Below the pieces are notes generated by a model. It did not search any database and was not told where the DNA came from. It saw only the letters and a list, made by a program, of their open reading frames with translations. Source: an uncultured Clostridia bacterium (lineage in GTDB: Bacteria; Bacillota; Clostridia; Oscillospirales; CAG-272). Taken from it: a stretch of 39,635 nt of DNA. The translations under genes were made by a program, and so were the position numbers. Location of the stretch: contig CANRFY010000018.1 in NCBI GenBank assembly GCA_947630015.1, positions 1 to 39,635 on the forward strand, given 5' to 3'. Positions 30,262 to 39,635 of the stretch are shown here, piece after piece (the first letter of the stretch is position 1; each line of letters begins with the position of its first letter).

Positions 30262-33200
30262 ATGGTAAAACCCCAGAAACTCGGCAAAAACGAGCGCATG
30301 AGCTTTTCAAAAATCAACGAAGCGCTCGATATGCCAAACCTCATCGAGGTGCAGAAGAAGTCGTACAAATGGCTCATTGACGAGGGCCTTATGGAGGTGT
30401 TCCGCGACATCTCCCCGATCTCGAACTATTCGGGCAATCTTTTGATCGACTTCGTATCCTACAACCTCAATTCCAAGCCCAAGTATTCAGTCGAGGAATG
30501 CAAGGAGCATGACGCCAACTACGCGGCGCCGCTCAAGGTCGACGTAAGACTGACTAACAAGCAGACGGGCGAGGTCAAGCAGTCGGAAATTTTCATGGGC
30601 GATTTCCCGCTCATGACGGACAGAGGGACGTTTATCATCAACGGCGCGGAGCGCGTCATCGTATCCCAGATCGTGCGCTCCCCGGGTATGTATTACGACT
30701 CGACGATCGATAAAACGGGCAAGCACATATACACGGCGCAGGTGATCCCGTACCGCGGCGCATGGCTCGAATACGAAACGGACGTCAACGACATCTTCTA
30801 CGTCAAGATCGACAAGAACAGGAAGATGCCGGTGACGGTGCTGATCCGCGCGCTCGGCATCGAGACGGAGCGCGAGATGGAGGAATTCTTCGGGCCTGAG
30901 CATCTCCTGCTCGAATCCGCAAGCAAGGACGAGCTTGAACGTCAGGCGGCGGAGCATAATACGACGGCGGGAGAGGAAGCGCTCAAGGAGATCTACAAGC
31001 GTCTGCGCCCGGGCGAACCCGCAATCGTGGAGAGCGCGATCACGCTTATAAACAATTCGTTCTTCGACCCCAAGAGATACGATCTTATGCCGGTCGGAAG
31101 ATATAAATTCGACAAGAAGGTCGAGCTGTCCCAGCGCATAAAGGGACATACGCTCACGCGTCCCGTCGTCAGCCCGCTGACGGGCGAGATCGTGGCGGAG
31201 CCGGGTCAGACGCTGACGCTCGAGACGGCGGCCGCCGTCGAGGCGTCGTGCGTGAACGAGGTCTGGGTCGAGGCTGCGGACGGCGCGGAGGTCAAGGTGA
31301 TCTCGAACAACACCGTCGATCCCGTATGGGTCCTCGGCTACGATCTTCGCGACTGCGGCGTTCCCGAAAAGTGCAGCCTGCCCGTACTTCGCGAGATCAT
31401 CGAGCAGACGGGCGGCGAGGCCGACGCCGTCAAGGCGCAGTGCAAGCGCCGCATCGCGGAGCTTTGCCCGAAGCACATCACAAAGGACGATATTTTCGCG
31501 TCGATAAACTATCTGCTCTGCGTCTCGCACGACATCGGCACGATCGACGACATCGACCATCTCGGCAACCGCCGTCTGCGTTCGGTCGGCGAGCTTTTGC
31601 AGAACCAGTTCAGGATCGGTCTTTCGAGGATGGACAAAAACATCAAGGAAAAGATGTCGATCCAGGACAACGAGACAGTCACCCCGCAGCAGCTCATCAA
31701 TATCCGCCCTGTGACGACCGCGATCCGCGAGTTCTTCGGTTCCTCGCCGCTCTCGCAGTTCATGGAGCAGACGAACCCCTTGGCTGAGCTGACTCATAAG
31801 CGCCGCTTGTCGGCGCTCGGCCCGGGCGGTCTGTCGCGCGACCGCGCGTCGTTCGATGTCCGCGACGTACACTACACGCATTACGGAAGAATGTGTCCGA
31901 TAGAGACGCCGGAAGGCCCGAACATAGGTCTTATCTCGTATCTGGCGACATACGCGCGCATCAGCGATTACGGCTTCATCGAGGCGCCGTACCGCAGAGT
32001 CGACAAGTCGACGGGCGTCGTCACCGACGAGATCGTATACATGACGGCCGACGTCGAGGACAATTATATCATAGCTCAGGCTAACGAGCCGCTCGACGAG
32101 GAGAACCGCTTTGTGCGCCGCCGCGTTTCGGCTCGCGATAAGGCGGAGATAATCGAAGTCCCGCGCGAAAACGTGGATTTCATGGACGTATCGCCCAAGA
32201 TGGTGGTGTCCGTCGCGACGGCGATGATCCCGTTCCTTGAAAACGACGACAACTCCCGCGCGCTTATGGGATCGAATATGCAGAAGCAGGCGGTGCCGCT
32301 TCTGACGACGGAATCCCCGATAGTCGGCACGGGAATGGAGTATAAGGCGGCGATGGATTCCGGCTCCGTCATCCTCTCGGAGGCGTCCGGATACGCGGAG
32401 AGAGTCACCGCCGACGACATAACGATACGCGGCGACGACGGCATCAAGCGCACGTATCATCTGATCAAATTCAAGCGTTCCAACGCCGGAACGTGCATCA
32501 ACCAGCGTCCGATCGTATCCGTCGGCGACAGAGTCGAGGCGGGCGAGTGCATCGCGGACGGTCAGGCGACGTCGAACGGCGAAATTTCGCTCGGCAAAAA
32601 CGCGCTGATCGGCTTCATGAGCTGGGAGGGCTACAACTACGAGGACGCCGTTCTTCTGAACGAACGTCTCGTCCGCGACGACGTATACACATCGATACAC
32701 GTCGAGGAATATTCGCATGAGGCGAGAGAAACGAAGCTCGGGCCGGAGGAGATCACGCGCGAGATCCCGAACGTGGGCGAGGACGCGCTGAAGGATCTGA
32801 CCGCGGACGGCATCGTAAAGATAGGCACCGAGGTCAGAGCCGGCGATATCCTCGTCGGAAAGGTCACGCCGAAGGGCGAGACGGAGCTGACGGCGGAGGA
32901 GCGTCTGCTGCGCGCCATATTCGGCGAAAAGGCGCGCGAGGTGCGCGATACGTCCCTGCGTCTGCCGCACGGCGAGACGGGCATCGTCATCGACGTAAAG
33001 GTGTTCTCGCGCGAGAACAACGACGACTTGTCGCCGGGCGTGACGAAGGTAGTAAGAGTTTATATAGCGCAGAAGAGAAAGATATCGGTCGGCGACAAGA
33101 TGGCGGGACGCCACGGCAACAAGGGCGTCGTTTCGCGCATTCTCCCGCCGGAGGATATGCCGTTCTTACCCGACGGAACGCCGCTCGACATCGTGCTGAA

Positions 33201-34155
33201 TCCGCTCGGCGTGCCGTCCCGAATGAATATAGGACAGGTGCTTGAGGTCCACCTCGGAATGGCGGCCCGCACGCTCGGATGGAAGGTAATGACGCCTGTG
33301 TTCGACGGCGCGAACGAAAAGGATATCACCGAGCTGCTCGCGAAAGCGGGTCTCGGCCACGCGCCGTTCGACAACGAATACTTCGACGGTAAACCGCTTT
33401 ACGAGCTTATCGGACACGACGAGGAAAACGGACGCGAGCTGTACCGTCCGCTGACGGCGGAGCAGCGCGCCGATAAGGATTATCAGGCGTCGCTGCGCGC
33501 GGAGGGCAAGCTCCGCATCGTGGACGGCAAAACGGTGCTTTACGACGGAAGAACGGGCGAGCCGTTCGACAATCCCGTCACCGTCGGCATCATGTACTAT
33601 CTCAAGCTGCATCACCTCGTCGACGATAAGATTCACGCGCGTTCGACAGGTCCGTACTCGCTCATAACGCAGCAGCCTCTCGGCGGTAAAGCTCAGTTCG
33701 GCGGCCAGCGTTTCGGCGAGATGGAGGTCTGGGCGCTGGAGGCTTACGGCGCGGCATATACGCTTCAGGAGATTCTGACGGTCAAATCCGACGACGTCGT
33801 CGGACGCGTCAAGACTTACGAGGCGATCGTAAAGGGTCAGAATATCCCGACACCGGGCGTGCCGGAATCGTTCAAGGTGCTTGTAAAAGAGCTTCAGTCG
33901 CTGGCGCTCGACGTCAAGGTTCTCGACCGCGACGGCAACGAGATCGAGCTTTCGTCGCTCGACGACGAGCTTGAACCGCCGAACGTCGTGTCCGACGTTA
34001 ACGAGGACGATGTGGGCGAGGGCGTCGTGACCGACGATTACGCCGATTCGTTCGTGGAAAAATCGGAGGACAATATCGACGACGATATTTTCTCCGACGA
34101 CGACAACTTCGATCCGTCCGCGGCTGACGACATCGACGATGAGGATTACTTTTGA
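30262..34155 (+). CDS. rpoB: DNA-directed RNA polymerase subunit beta
   Basis: The 1297-residue beta subunit of RNA polymerase. Landmarks in order: [20 protein letters not shown] near the N-terminus, the rifampicin-pocket segment beginning [60 protein letters not shown] with the active-centre lysines, [18 protein letters not shown], and [20 protein letters not shown] close to the C-terminus. After that come about 60 residues of strongly acidic tail. The start matches family length; AAGGAG is about 12 bases upstream, farther than usual. rpoC follows after 51 bases. Unlike most bacteria, rplJ-rplL are not upstream; rpsT lies there divergently. Confidence 0.98.
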   Translation: MVKPQKLGKNERMSFSKINEALDMPNLIEVQKKSYKWLIDEGLMEVFRDISPISNYSGNLLIDFVSYNLNSKPKYSVEECKEHDANYAAPLKVDVRLTNKQTGEVKQSEIFMGDFPLMTDRGTFIINGAERVIVSQIVRSPGMYYDSTIDKTGKHIYTAQVIPYRGAWLEYETDVNDIFYVKIDKNRKMPVTVLIRALGIETEREMEEFFGPEHLLLESASKDELERQAAEHNTTAGEEALKEIYKRLRPGEPAIVESAITLINNSFFDPKRYDLMPVGRYKFDKKVELSQRIKGHTLTRPVVSPLTGEIVAEPGQTLTLETAAAVEASCVNEVWVEAADGAEVKVISNNTVDPVWVLGYDLRDCGVPEKCSLPVLREIIEQTGGEADAVKAQCKRRIAELCPKHITKDDIFASINYLLCVSHDIGTIDDIDHLGNRRLRSVGELLQNQFRIGLSRMDKNIKEKMSIQDNETVTPQQLINIRPVTTAIREFFGSSPLSQFMEQTNPLAELTHKRRLSALGPGGLSRDRASFDVRDVHYTHYGRMCPIETPEGPNIGLISYLATYARISDYGFIEAPYRRVDKSTGVVTDEIVYMTADVEDNYIIAQANEPLDEENRFVRRRVSARDKAEIIEVPRENVDFMDVSPKMVVSVATAMIPFLENDDNSRALMGSNMQKQAVPLLTTESPIVGTGMEYKAAMDSGSVILSEASGYAERVTADDITIRGDDGIKRTYHLIKFKRSNAGTCINQRPIVSVGDRVEAGECIADGQATSNGEISLGKNALIGFMSWEGYNYEDAVLLNERLVRDDVYTSIHVEEYSHEARETKLGPEEITREIPNVGEDALKDLTADGIVKIGTEVRAGDILVGKVTPKGETELTAEERLLRAIFGEKAREVRDTSLRLPHGETGIVIDVKVFSRENNDDLSPGVTKVVRVYIAQKRKISVGDKMAGRHGNKGVVSRILPPEDMPFLPDGTPLDIVLNPLGVPSRMNIGQVLEVHLGMAARTLGWKVMTPVFDGANEKDITELLAKAGLGHAPFDNEYFDGKPLYELIGHDEENGRELYRPLTAEQRADKDYQASLRAEGKLRIVDGKTVLYDGRTGEPFDNPVTVGIMYYLKLHHLVDDKIHARSTGPYSLITQQPLGGKAQFGGQRFGEMEVWALEAYGAAYTLQEILTVKSDDVVGRVKTYEAIVKGQNIPTPGVPESFKVLVKELQSLALDVKVLDRDGNEIELSSLDDELEPPNVVSDVNEDDVGEGVVTDDYADSFVEKSEDNIDDDIFSDDDNFDPSAADDIDDEDYF

Positions 34156-34206
34156 CCGCACATCTGATACAGAAAATACAGAAATCTGACAGAAGGGCAG
34201 CTATAC

Positions 34207-37200
34207 ATGGAACGTAATACGTTTGATTCTATAAAAATAGGTCTCGCGTCGCCGGAGATGATAAGAAGCTGGTCGCACGGCGAGGTGAAGAAACCCGAAA
34301 CGATAAATTACCGCACGCTCAAGGCGGAGCGAGACGGACTGTTCTGCGAGCGCATATTCGGGCCGACGAAGGACTGGGAATGCCTCTGCGGCAAGTATAA
34401 GCGCATCCGCTACAAGGGCAAGGTCTGCGAGAAGTGCGGCGTCGAGGTCACGACGAAAAAGGTGAGACGCGAGAGGATGGGACATATCGAGCTGGCGGCG
34501 CCCGTGTCGCACATCTGGTATTTCCGCGCGATCCCGTCGAGAATGGGACTTCTGCTCGACATCACGCCTCACAATCTTGAAAAGGTCCTGTACTTTGCAA
34601 GCTATATCGTGATCGATCCGGGCAGTACGCCGCTCGAAAAGAAGGAGCTTTTGACGGACGCGAAATATCGCGAATATTACGAAAAATACGAGGACGATTT
34701 CAGAGTCGGGATGGGCGCCGAGGCGATCAAGGAGCTGCTTGCCGAGATCGATATCGAGGCTTTGTCGCGCGAGCTTAAGGAAGAGCTTGAGACAGCGACG
34801 GGACAGAAGAAGGTCCGCATCATAAAGCGTCTCGAGGTCGTGGAGGCGTTCCGCAAATCGGGCAACCGCCCCGAATGGATGATACTCGACGTCGTTCCCG
34901 TCATCCCGCCGGAAATACGCCCGATGGTGCAGCTCGACGGCGGCGCGTTCGCGTCGTCCGATCTGAACGATCTGTACCGCCGCGTACTCAACAGAAACAA
35001 CCGCTTGAAGAAGCTGCTCGAAATGCGCACGCCCGATATTATCGTGCGCAATGAGAAGCGTATGCTCCAGGAGGCCGTCGACGCGCTGATCGACAACGGC
35101 AGACGCGGAAAGCCCGTCACGGGTCCGTCGAACAGACCGCTCAAGAGCTTGTCCGAGATGCTGCGCGGCAAGCAGGGACGTTTCCGTCAGAACCTGCTCG
35201 GAAAACGCGTCGACTATTCGGGACGTTCCGTCATAGTCGTCGGTCCGAGCCTTAAGATATATCAGTGCGGACTGCCGAAGGAAATGGCACTTGAGCTGTT
35301 CAAGCCGTTCGTCATGAAGCGTCTCGTCGAGACGCAGAAGGCGTCCAACATCAAGGAAGCGAAGAAGAAGGTAGATAAATCGTATCCCGAGGTATGGGAC
35401 GCGCTCGAAAACGTCATAACGGAGCATCCGGTGCTTCTCAACCGCGCCCCGACGCTGCACAGACTGTCGATACAGGCGTTTGAACCGGTGCTTGTCGAGG
35501 GCAAGGCGATCAAGCTGCATCCGCTTGTCTGCAAGGCGTTCAACGCCGACTTCGACGGCGACCAGATGCCGATCCACGTTCCGCTTTCAGCCGAGGCGCA
35601 GGCAGAGGCGCGCTTCCTCATGCTGTCGGCGAACAACCTCTTGAAGCCCGCAGACGGAAAAGCGGTGACTGTTCCGTCGCAGGACATGGTCATAGGCAAC
35701 TTCTATCTGACGATGGATAAGCCCGGCGAACCCGGAGAGGGCAAGGCGTTCCGCAATTTCGACGAGGCGATGATGGCATACGAGAATCACGCTCTCGGCA
35801 TCCATGCGCCGATCAAGGTCAGAGTCACGAAGGAACGCGACGGAAAAACGGAGTCCAAGGTCATCGACGCGACGCTCGGAAGACTCATTTTCAACCGCGC
35901 GATCCCGCAGGATCTCGGCTACGTCGACAGATCGGATCCCGAAAAGTATTTCGATCTCGAGATAACGGAGGCGATGACGTCGAAGAAGCTGTCGGGCATC
36001 ATCGACGCGTGCATCAAGAAGCACGGCTTCTCCGTGACGGCGCAGGTGCTTGACGATATAAAGAGCATCGGCTTCAAATATGCGACGAGGGCGTCGATCT
36101 CGATCTCCGTCGCGGATATCACGGTGCCGGAGGAAAAATACACGCTTGTCTCCGAGGCGGAGAAGAAGATAGAGAACATAAACCGCCATTTCTCGCGCGG
36201 CGAGCTGTCCGAAAACGAGAGATATTCGAGCGTCATCAACGTATGGCAGCAGACGACGAACGACGTCGTCGAGTCGCTGCAAAAGAATTTCAATAAGTAC
36301 AACGCGATCAAAATGATGATGGACTCGGGCGCTCGAGGCAACATCACGCAAATGAGACAGCTTGCCGGAATGCGCGGACTCATGTTCGCGACGAACGGCC
36401 GCACGATGGAGCTTCCGATCAAGTCCAACTTCCGCGAAGGACTTAACATACTCGAATACTTCATGGCGGCGCGCGGCGCGCGCAAGTCGCTGTCCGATAC
36501 GGCGCTCCGTACCGCCGACTCCGGTTATCTGACGCGCCGACTCGTCGACGTATCGCAGGACGTCATTATCCGCGAGGAGGACTGCGGCTCGCGCAAGGGA
36601 ATCCTTATGACGGATATCAAGGAGGGCAACGAGGTCATCGAGCCGCTCCGCGACCGCATTTACGGCAGATTCGTGATCGGCGACGTCGTTGACCCGAGAA
36701 CGGGCGAGGTCATAGTCGCGGACAATCAAATGATAGGCGAGGAGGATGCGAAGCGCATCGTCGACGCCGGCATAACGGAAGTTTATGTGCGCACGGTGCT
36801 TCAGTGCAAGGCGCGTCACGGCGTCTGCGCGAAGTGCTACGGCGCGAACCTCGCATTCGGCACGCCGGTCAGCGTCGGCGAGGCAGTCGGCATCATCGCG
36901 GCTCAGTCGATAGGCGAACCCGGCACGCAGCTCACGATGAGAACGTTCCATACGGGCGGCGTCGCAGGCTCCGATATCACACAGGGTCTGCCGCGAGTCG
37001 AGGATCTGTTCGAGGCGCGCAAGCCGAAAAAGCCCGCGATCGTAACAGAATATGACGGCACCGTCGCGATCCGCGACGACAAGCGCGTCCACGTTGTCGA
37101 CGTGACGACCGAGGCGGGCGAGATCATCTCGTATCCGATCCCTTACGGCATGACGCTGATCGTATCGGACGGCGACACGGTGACGCACGGTCAGCCGCTG

Positions 37201-38010
37201 ACGGAGGGCTACATGAGTCCCGCCGACATCACGCGCATCAACGGCCTTGACGCGACATACGATTATATCGTGCGCGAGGTTCAGAAGGTGTACAGACTCC
37301 AGGCCGTCGACATCAACGATAAGCACATCGAGGTCATAACGCGTCAGATGACGCGCAAGGTCAAGGTCGACGACGCGGGCGACACCGATCTGCTCGCGGG
37401 TACGATGGTGGACGTCAGCGAGATCGATGAGGAGAACGCGGCGATACAGGCTCGCATAGACGCGGGCGAGATTACATTGCGGCTCGCGACGGCGACGCCG
37501 GTTCTGCTCGGCATCACGAAGGCGTCGCTCGCGACGAACAGCTGGATGTCGGCGGCGTCGTTCCAGGAGACGACGAAAGTATTGACCGAGGCGGCGATAC
37601 GCGGCAAGGTCGATCATCTCTTGGGTCTGAAGGAAAACGTCATAATCGGCAAGCTGATCCCCGCTGGAACGGGCATGGAATGCTATCGCGACGTGGCGAT
37701 CGAGCAGACGGAGCAAAGCTCGGAGACGATGAAGAATCTGCTTTCGGGCGCGGGCGTTCCTGTCGACGAGACCGATTACAGCGACGAGGACAGGAGCCGG
37801 TACGATTATGCCGGAATCTTCGACGGCGACGATGACGACGACGAGGATATCGACGACGTCGTCGACGAGAATGACGACGGCGACGGCGAGGACTATTACG
37901 ACGGCGACGAGGAGGACGAATACGGGGATGATGTCGACGACGACGCATACGCGGACGCGATCGATAAGCTGCTCGAACGTCAGATGGAAGCCGAGCGCGG
38001 CGACAAATAA
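34207..38010 (+). CDS. rpoC: DNA-directed RNA polymerase subunit beta'
   Basis: The 1267-residue beta' subunit. The N-terminal zinc ribbon is [20 protein letters not shown] at about residues 60-79, followed by [18 protein letters not shown]. The catalytic Mg-binding loop is [16 protein letters not shown], in which MPIH replaces the more usual MAVH. The second zinc site is [13 protein letters not shown], next to [20 protein letters not shown] and TMRTFHTGG of the trigger-loop region. The last about 70 residues, after [11 protein letters not shown], are a run of Asp, Glu and Gly ending in a short helix. The ATG at 34207 follows AGAAGGG. rpsL-rpsG do not follow; a terminator and element E copy 2 do. 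Confidence 0.98.
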   Translation: MERNTFDSIKIGLASPEMIRSWSHGEVKKPETINYRTLKAERDGLFCERIFGPTKDWECLCGKYKRIRYKGKVCEKCGVEVTTKKVRRERMGHIELAAPVSHIWYFRAIPSRMGLLLDITPHNLEKVLYFASYIVIDPGSTPLEKKELLTDAKYREYYEKYEDDFRVGMGAEAIKELLAEIDIEALSRELKEELETATGQKKVRIIKRLEVVEAFRKSGNRPEWMILDVVPVIPPEIRPMVQLDGGAFASSDLNDLYRRVLNRNNRLKKLLEMRTPDIIVRNEKRMLQEAVDALIDNGRRGKPVTGPSNRPLKSLSEMLRGKQGRFRQNLLGKRVDYSGRSVIVVGPSLKIYQCGLPKEMALELFKPFVMKRLVETQKASNIKEAKKKVDKSYPEVWDALENVITEHPVLLNRAPTLHRLSIQAFEPVLVEGKAIKLHPLVCKAFNADFDGDQMPIHVPLSAEAQAEARFLMLSANNLLKPADGKAVTVPSQDMVIGNFYLTMDKPGEPGEGKAFRNFDEAMMAYENHALGIHAPIKVRVTKERDGKTESKVIDATLGRLIFNRAIPQDLGYVDRSDPEKYFDLEITEAMTSKKLSGIIDACIKKHGFSVTAQVLDDIKSIGFKYATRASISISVADITVPEEKYTLVSEAEKKIENINRHFSRGELSENERYSSVINVWQQTTNDVVESLQKNFNKYNAIKMMMDSGARGNITQMRQLAGMRGLMFATNGRTMELPIKSNFREGLNILEYFMAARGARKSLSDTALRTADSGYLTRRLVDVSQDVIIREEDCGSRKGILMTDIKEGNEVIEPLRDRIYGRFVIGDVVDPRTGEVIVADNQMIGEEDAKRIVDAGITEVYVRTVLQCKARHGVCAKCYGANLAFGTPVSVGEAVGIIAAQSIGEPGTQLTMRTFHTGGVAGSDITQGLPRVEDLFEARKPKKPAIVTEYDGTVAIRDDKRVHVVDVTTEAGEIISYPIPYGMTLIVSDGDTVTHGQPLTEGYMSPADITRINGLDATYDYIVREVQKVYRLQAVDINDKHIEVITRQMTRKVKVDDAGDTDLLAGTMVDVSEIDEENAAIQARIDAGEITLRLATATPVLLGITKASLATNSWMSAASFQETTKVLTEAAIRGKVDHLLGLKENVIIGKLIPAGTGMECYRDVAIEQTEQSSETMKNLLSGAGVPVDETDYSDEDRSRYDYAGIFDGDDDDDEDIDDVVDENDDGDGEDYYDGDEEDEYGDDVDDDAYADAIDKLLERQMEAERGDK

Positions 38011-38013
38011 TCA

Positions 38014-38037
38014 AAAAGGGGGCGCAAGCCCCCTTTT
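38014..38037 (+). terminator. terminator of rpoBC
   Basis: A 10-bp perfect stem (38014-38023 with 38028-38037) with a GCAA loop, four bases after the rpoC stop. Confidence 0.9.
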
Positions 38038-38072
38038 GCGCTGCCCCTGCGGCAGCGACAAAGTTTTTCCTT

Positions 38073-38802
38073 GGCGATGCTCGCCGGTCATATGTTAAAC
38101 TTTTGCAAAGTTAAGAAAGAGTTAAAGGTCTCTTTGCCGGCAGCCAAAGAGACTCGCGCACAAAGGATTTTCCTTTGCGATCCTATTCTTTCATTTTCAC
38201 AAACTTTACAAAGTTTTTAAATTATGTTAAGGGCCTCTTTCTCGCAAGAAAGAGGCCCTTAACGATCCCGAAAGAGGCTCCCGTGTGGCGTCGACGTTAT
38301 TCAATCGGCGGCAAAGGCGATTCGGGCGTAGACCGCGATAATATTTAGCCAAGCGCTTTCGTGCCTCCGCGCGGCGGGTCGAGAGCGAGGTTGTTCTGTC
38401 GCAAACGGGATGAGACTGGCATCGTCAGATTCCGCTCGTGTCGTGCGAACAAATTGGATTCACAAAGAGATACGCGACGGCTCGTGCCGGTTGGCGCGCA
38501 ATGTCGTGCATCCGTGAGTGTTTATGTCAGGGCGACCGCGATATCGTCCCTGCTAACAGCTCCCACGCGGACTGATTCGTCTGCGCCGCCGAAATGTCGC
38601 GATCAATCCGACGCTGGCAGCGACGGACATCGCACGCGCTCGGTGCGCGCAGGTGGGGCTGGTAAGCCTACGGCACAGAGGATGTGGTGCGCCGAGAGAG
38701 GGAGCGCAGCGCGATGAGCTGTTCGCAGTTAGCTTCAGCGCGTTGTTCTTTTGGAGAGGGGGTTCGGGGGAGGACCCTTTCTTTTGAAGAAAGGGTCCTC
38801 AG
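38073..38802 (+). repeat. large non-coding element E, copy 2 (about 730 bp)
   Basis: Second copy of the element at 26483-27222, same strand. The left part holds TTAAACTTTTGCAAAGTTAAG with the variable hairpin GGTCTCTTTGCCGGC, then the 18-bp stem at 38226-38263 that is identical between copies, the body, and the closing hairpin ending at about 38801. The differences from copy 1 are clustered: one window (38341-38362) is almost unrelated, while the 100 bases after it are nearly identical. At 38528-38552 a stem CAGGG/CCCTG replaces CAGT/ACTG of copy 1, a paired change. Confidence 0.8.
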
Positions 38803-38844
38803 CCAAAACCGCATCTTTGCAAGAAAAGAAAAATTAGATAGAAT

Positions 38845-38973
38845 CTAAAACTTTGAAAAAGTTTGCAGAAAGGCAATGATAGAATCGCAAAGGAAAATCC
38901 TTTGCCCTCGCACCTCTTTGCCGGCCTGCAAAGAGACCCTTAACTCTTTTTTAACTTTGAAAAAGTTTTAGAT
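38845..38973 (-). repeat. inverted copy of the left end of element E
   Basis: Read on the minus strand this 129-bp stretch gives CTAAAACTTTTTCAAAG, TTAAAAAAGAGTTAAGGGTC, a CTCTTTGCAGGCCGGCAAAGAG palindrome, AAAGGATTTTCCTTTGCGAT and GCAAACTTTTTCAAAG, matching the left 130 bases of both copies of element E. Copy 2 therefore lies between inverted ends; copy 1 has no such right end. A further shorter piece of the same motif is at about 39000-39040. Confidence 0.8.
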
Positions 38974-38999
38974 GAGGAATGGGCAGAATCGCAAAGCAA

Positions 39000-39115
39000 T
39001 CCCCTTAACTCTTTTTTAACATTTCAAAGGTTTTAGCTTAGGCACAGCGCATCCCGCCACATCGCTCCTTTTCGCTATCCAAGCCGCGCTTGGACTCTCC
39101 CCCAAATCGCCGTTA
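39000..39115. other. remainder of the gap before the XRE gene
   Basis: It contains a degraded copy (39001-39040) of the CTTAACTCTTTTTTAAC repeat phrase and then about 75 bases with nothing identifiable before the promoter. Confidence 0.5.
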
Positions 39116-39144
39116 TTGACGCGGCGCGGCGCGTCCGCTATAAT
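39116..39144 (+). promoter_or_regulatory. promoter of the XRE gene
   Basis: TTGACG (39116-39121) and TATAAT (39139-39144), 17-base spacer. Confidence 0.85.
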
Positions 39145-39192
39145 AAAATCACAAGGTGCGCGCCGAACAAAAAACATCATGGGAGAAAAATC

Positions 39193-39635
39193 ATGTCAGA
39201 ACTTAAAATATCCGAGATCATAAAGCGCGAGCGCAAGCGAGTCGGAATATCTCAGGAAAAGCTCGCGGAGGAGTTGACGGTGTCCGGGCAGGCGGTGTCG
39301 AACTGGGAGCGGGGAGGCTATCCCGACATCGAGCTTTTGCCGCGCATCGCGCACTTCTTCGGCATCACCGTCGACGAGCTTATCGGCAGCGACGAGGCGT
39401 CGCGGGAGACCGATATAGAATCGTTCCGCGAACGCTGCGATGAGCTTTACCGGGAACCGGCGTCTCGCGTCGCGCTCGCAAGAGAATATTACAAAAAATA
39501 TCCCCGCGACTATGAGGTCATGTGGATGCTCGGCTCCTCCATCATCGACGACATGGACAATATCGTCGAGAACCGCGCGACCCTGCGCGAGATCAGCGGC
39601 AAGATCATCGAAGGCTGCACATACGAGCCGTACAG
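39193..39635 (+). CDS. XRE-family helix-turn-helix protein (cut by window end)
   Basis: 147 codons are visible and the frame is open at the window end. The N-terminal HTH_3 domain (residues about 6-62) reads IIKRERKRVGISQEKLAEEL, TVSGQAVSNWERGGYPDIEL and IAHFFGITVDELIG, the standard Cro/C1 DNA-binding fold. After it a helical region with EYYKKYPRDYEVMWMLGSS looks like the first TPR-like helices of the large regulators common in Clostridia. The ATG is preceded by GGGAG and a consensus promoter. The target genes are not in view. Confidence 0.85.
   Translation, partial: MSELKISEIIKRERKRVGISQEKLAEELTVSGQAVSNWERGGYPDIELLPRIAHFFGITVDELIGSDEASRETDIESFRERCDELYREPASRVALAREYYKKYPRDYEVMWMLGSSIIDDMDNIVENRATLREISGKIIEGCTYEPY

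Noticed and set aside
30487..33114. An 875-codon open frame antisense to rpoB (and a 709-codon one antisense to rpoC at 35587-37716).
   Set aside because: Long antisense frames are expected opposite GC-rich coding sequence; they are rich in Arg, Val and His, have no initiation signals and match no family I know.

Overview
This window looks like the chromosome of a GC-rich (roughly 60% by eye) anaerobic Firmicute of the class Clostridia, probably a gut lineage. The pointers are tandem DegV proteins, DUF1846, the rpsF-ssb-rpsR operon, FeoAB, class II fructose-bisphosphate aldolase, an acyl-ACP thioesterase, strong AGGAGG ribosome binding sites and sigma-A promoters with 17-bp spacers. I cannot name a genus. 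The window opens inside the last codons of an IS30-type transposase, which suggests a contig edge, and ends inside an XRE regulator gene.

Layout. 1-4.5 kb: IS30 remnant abutting a thioredoxin-reductase-like gene, a CCA-adding enzyme, and two tandem DegV genes on the minus strand. 4.7-9.5 kb: a DUF4037/TPR pair, a rhomboid-fold protein without an obvious catalytic serine, a sensory-rhodopsin-transducer-like (ASRT) protein and a shortened RibF, separated by arrays of a 69-bp palindromic repeat. 9.5-15.5 kb: a minus-strand run polA - DUF1846 - gpsA - histidine phosphatase. 15.7-16.5 kb: an RNA cluster with tRNA-Lys(TTT), RNase P RNA on the opposite strand and a candidate small RNA. 16.6-20.0 kb: four tandem secreted proteins with near-identical signal peptides and C-terminal PQTG sorting-like signals, each with its own promoter and terminator. 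20.1-25.9 kb: KDPG aldolase, rpsF-ssb-rpsR, a small membrane protein with a HAD phosphatase, fba, and an acyl-ACP thioesterase overlapping a winged-helix regulator. 26.4-27.5 kb: a large non-coding element, a minisatellite, then feoAB. 29.5-38.0 kb: rpsT, rpoB, rpoC. 38.0-39.2 kb: a second copy of the large non-coding element, then the XRE gene.

Three things stand out. First, a non-coding element of about 730 bp occurs twice on the same strand (about 26.48-27.22 and 38.07-38.80 kb). The copies are highly similar, their differences do not look protein-coding, and at least one position pair changes in a compensatory way. It could be a large structured RNA and/or a non-autonomous mobile element; the second copy is followed by an inverted copy of its left end. 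Second, the four-gene surface-protein array keeps its ends and promoters constant while the middle diverges, as expected for duplication with gene conversion. Third, intergenic regions carry a dispersed repeat with a constant palindromic core and frame but a different hairpin in each copy.

Most remaining genes are housekeeping: transcription (rpoBC), translation (S6, S18, S20, tRNA-Lys, RNase P, CCA enzyme), replication and repair (polA, ssb), central metabolism (fba, KDPG aldolase, gpsA) and ferrous iron uptake (feoAB). rpoBC is unusual in lacking rplJL upstream and rpsL-rpsG downstream.
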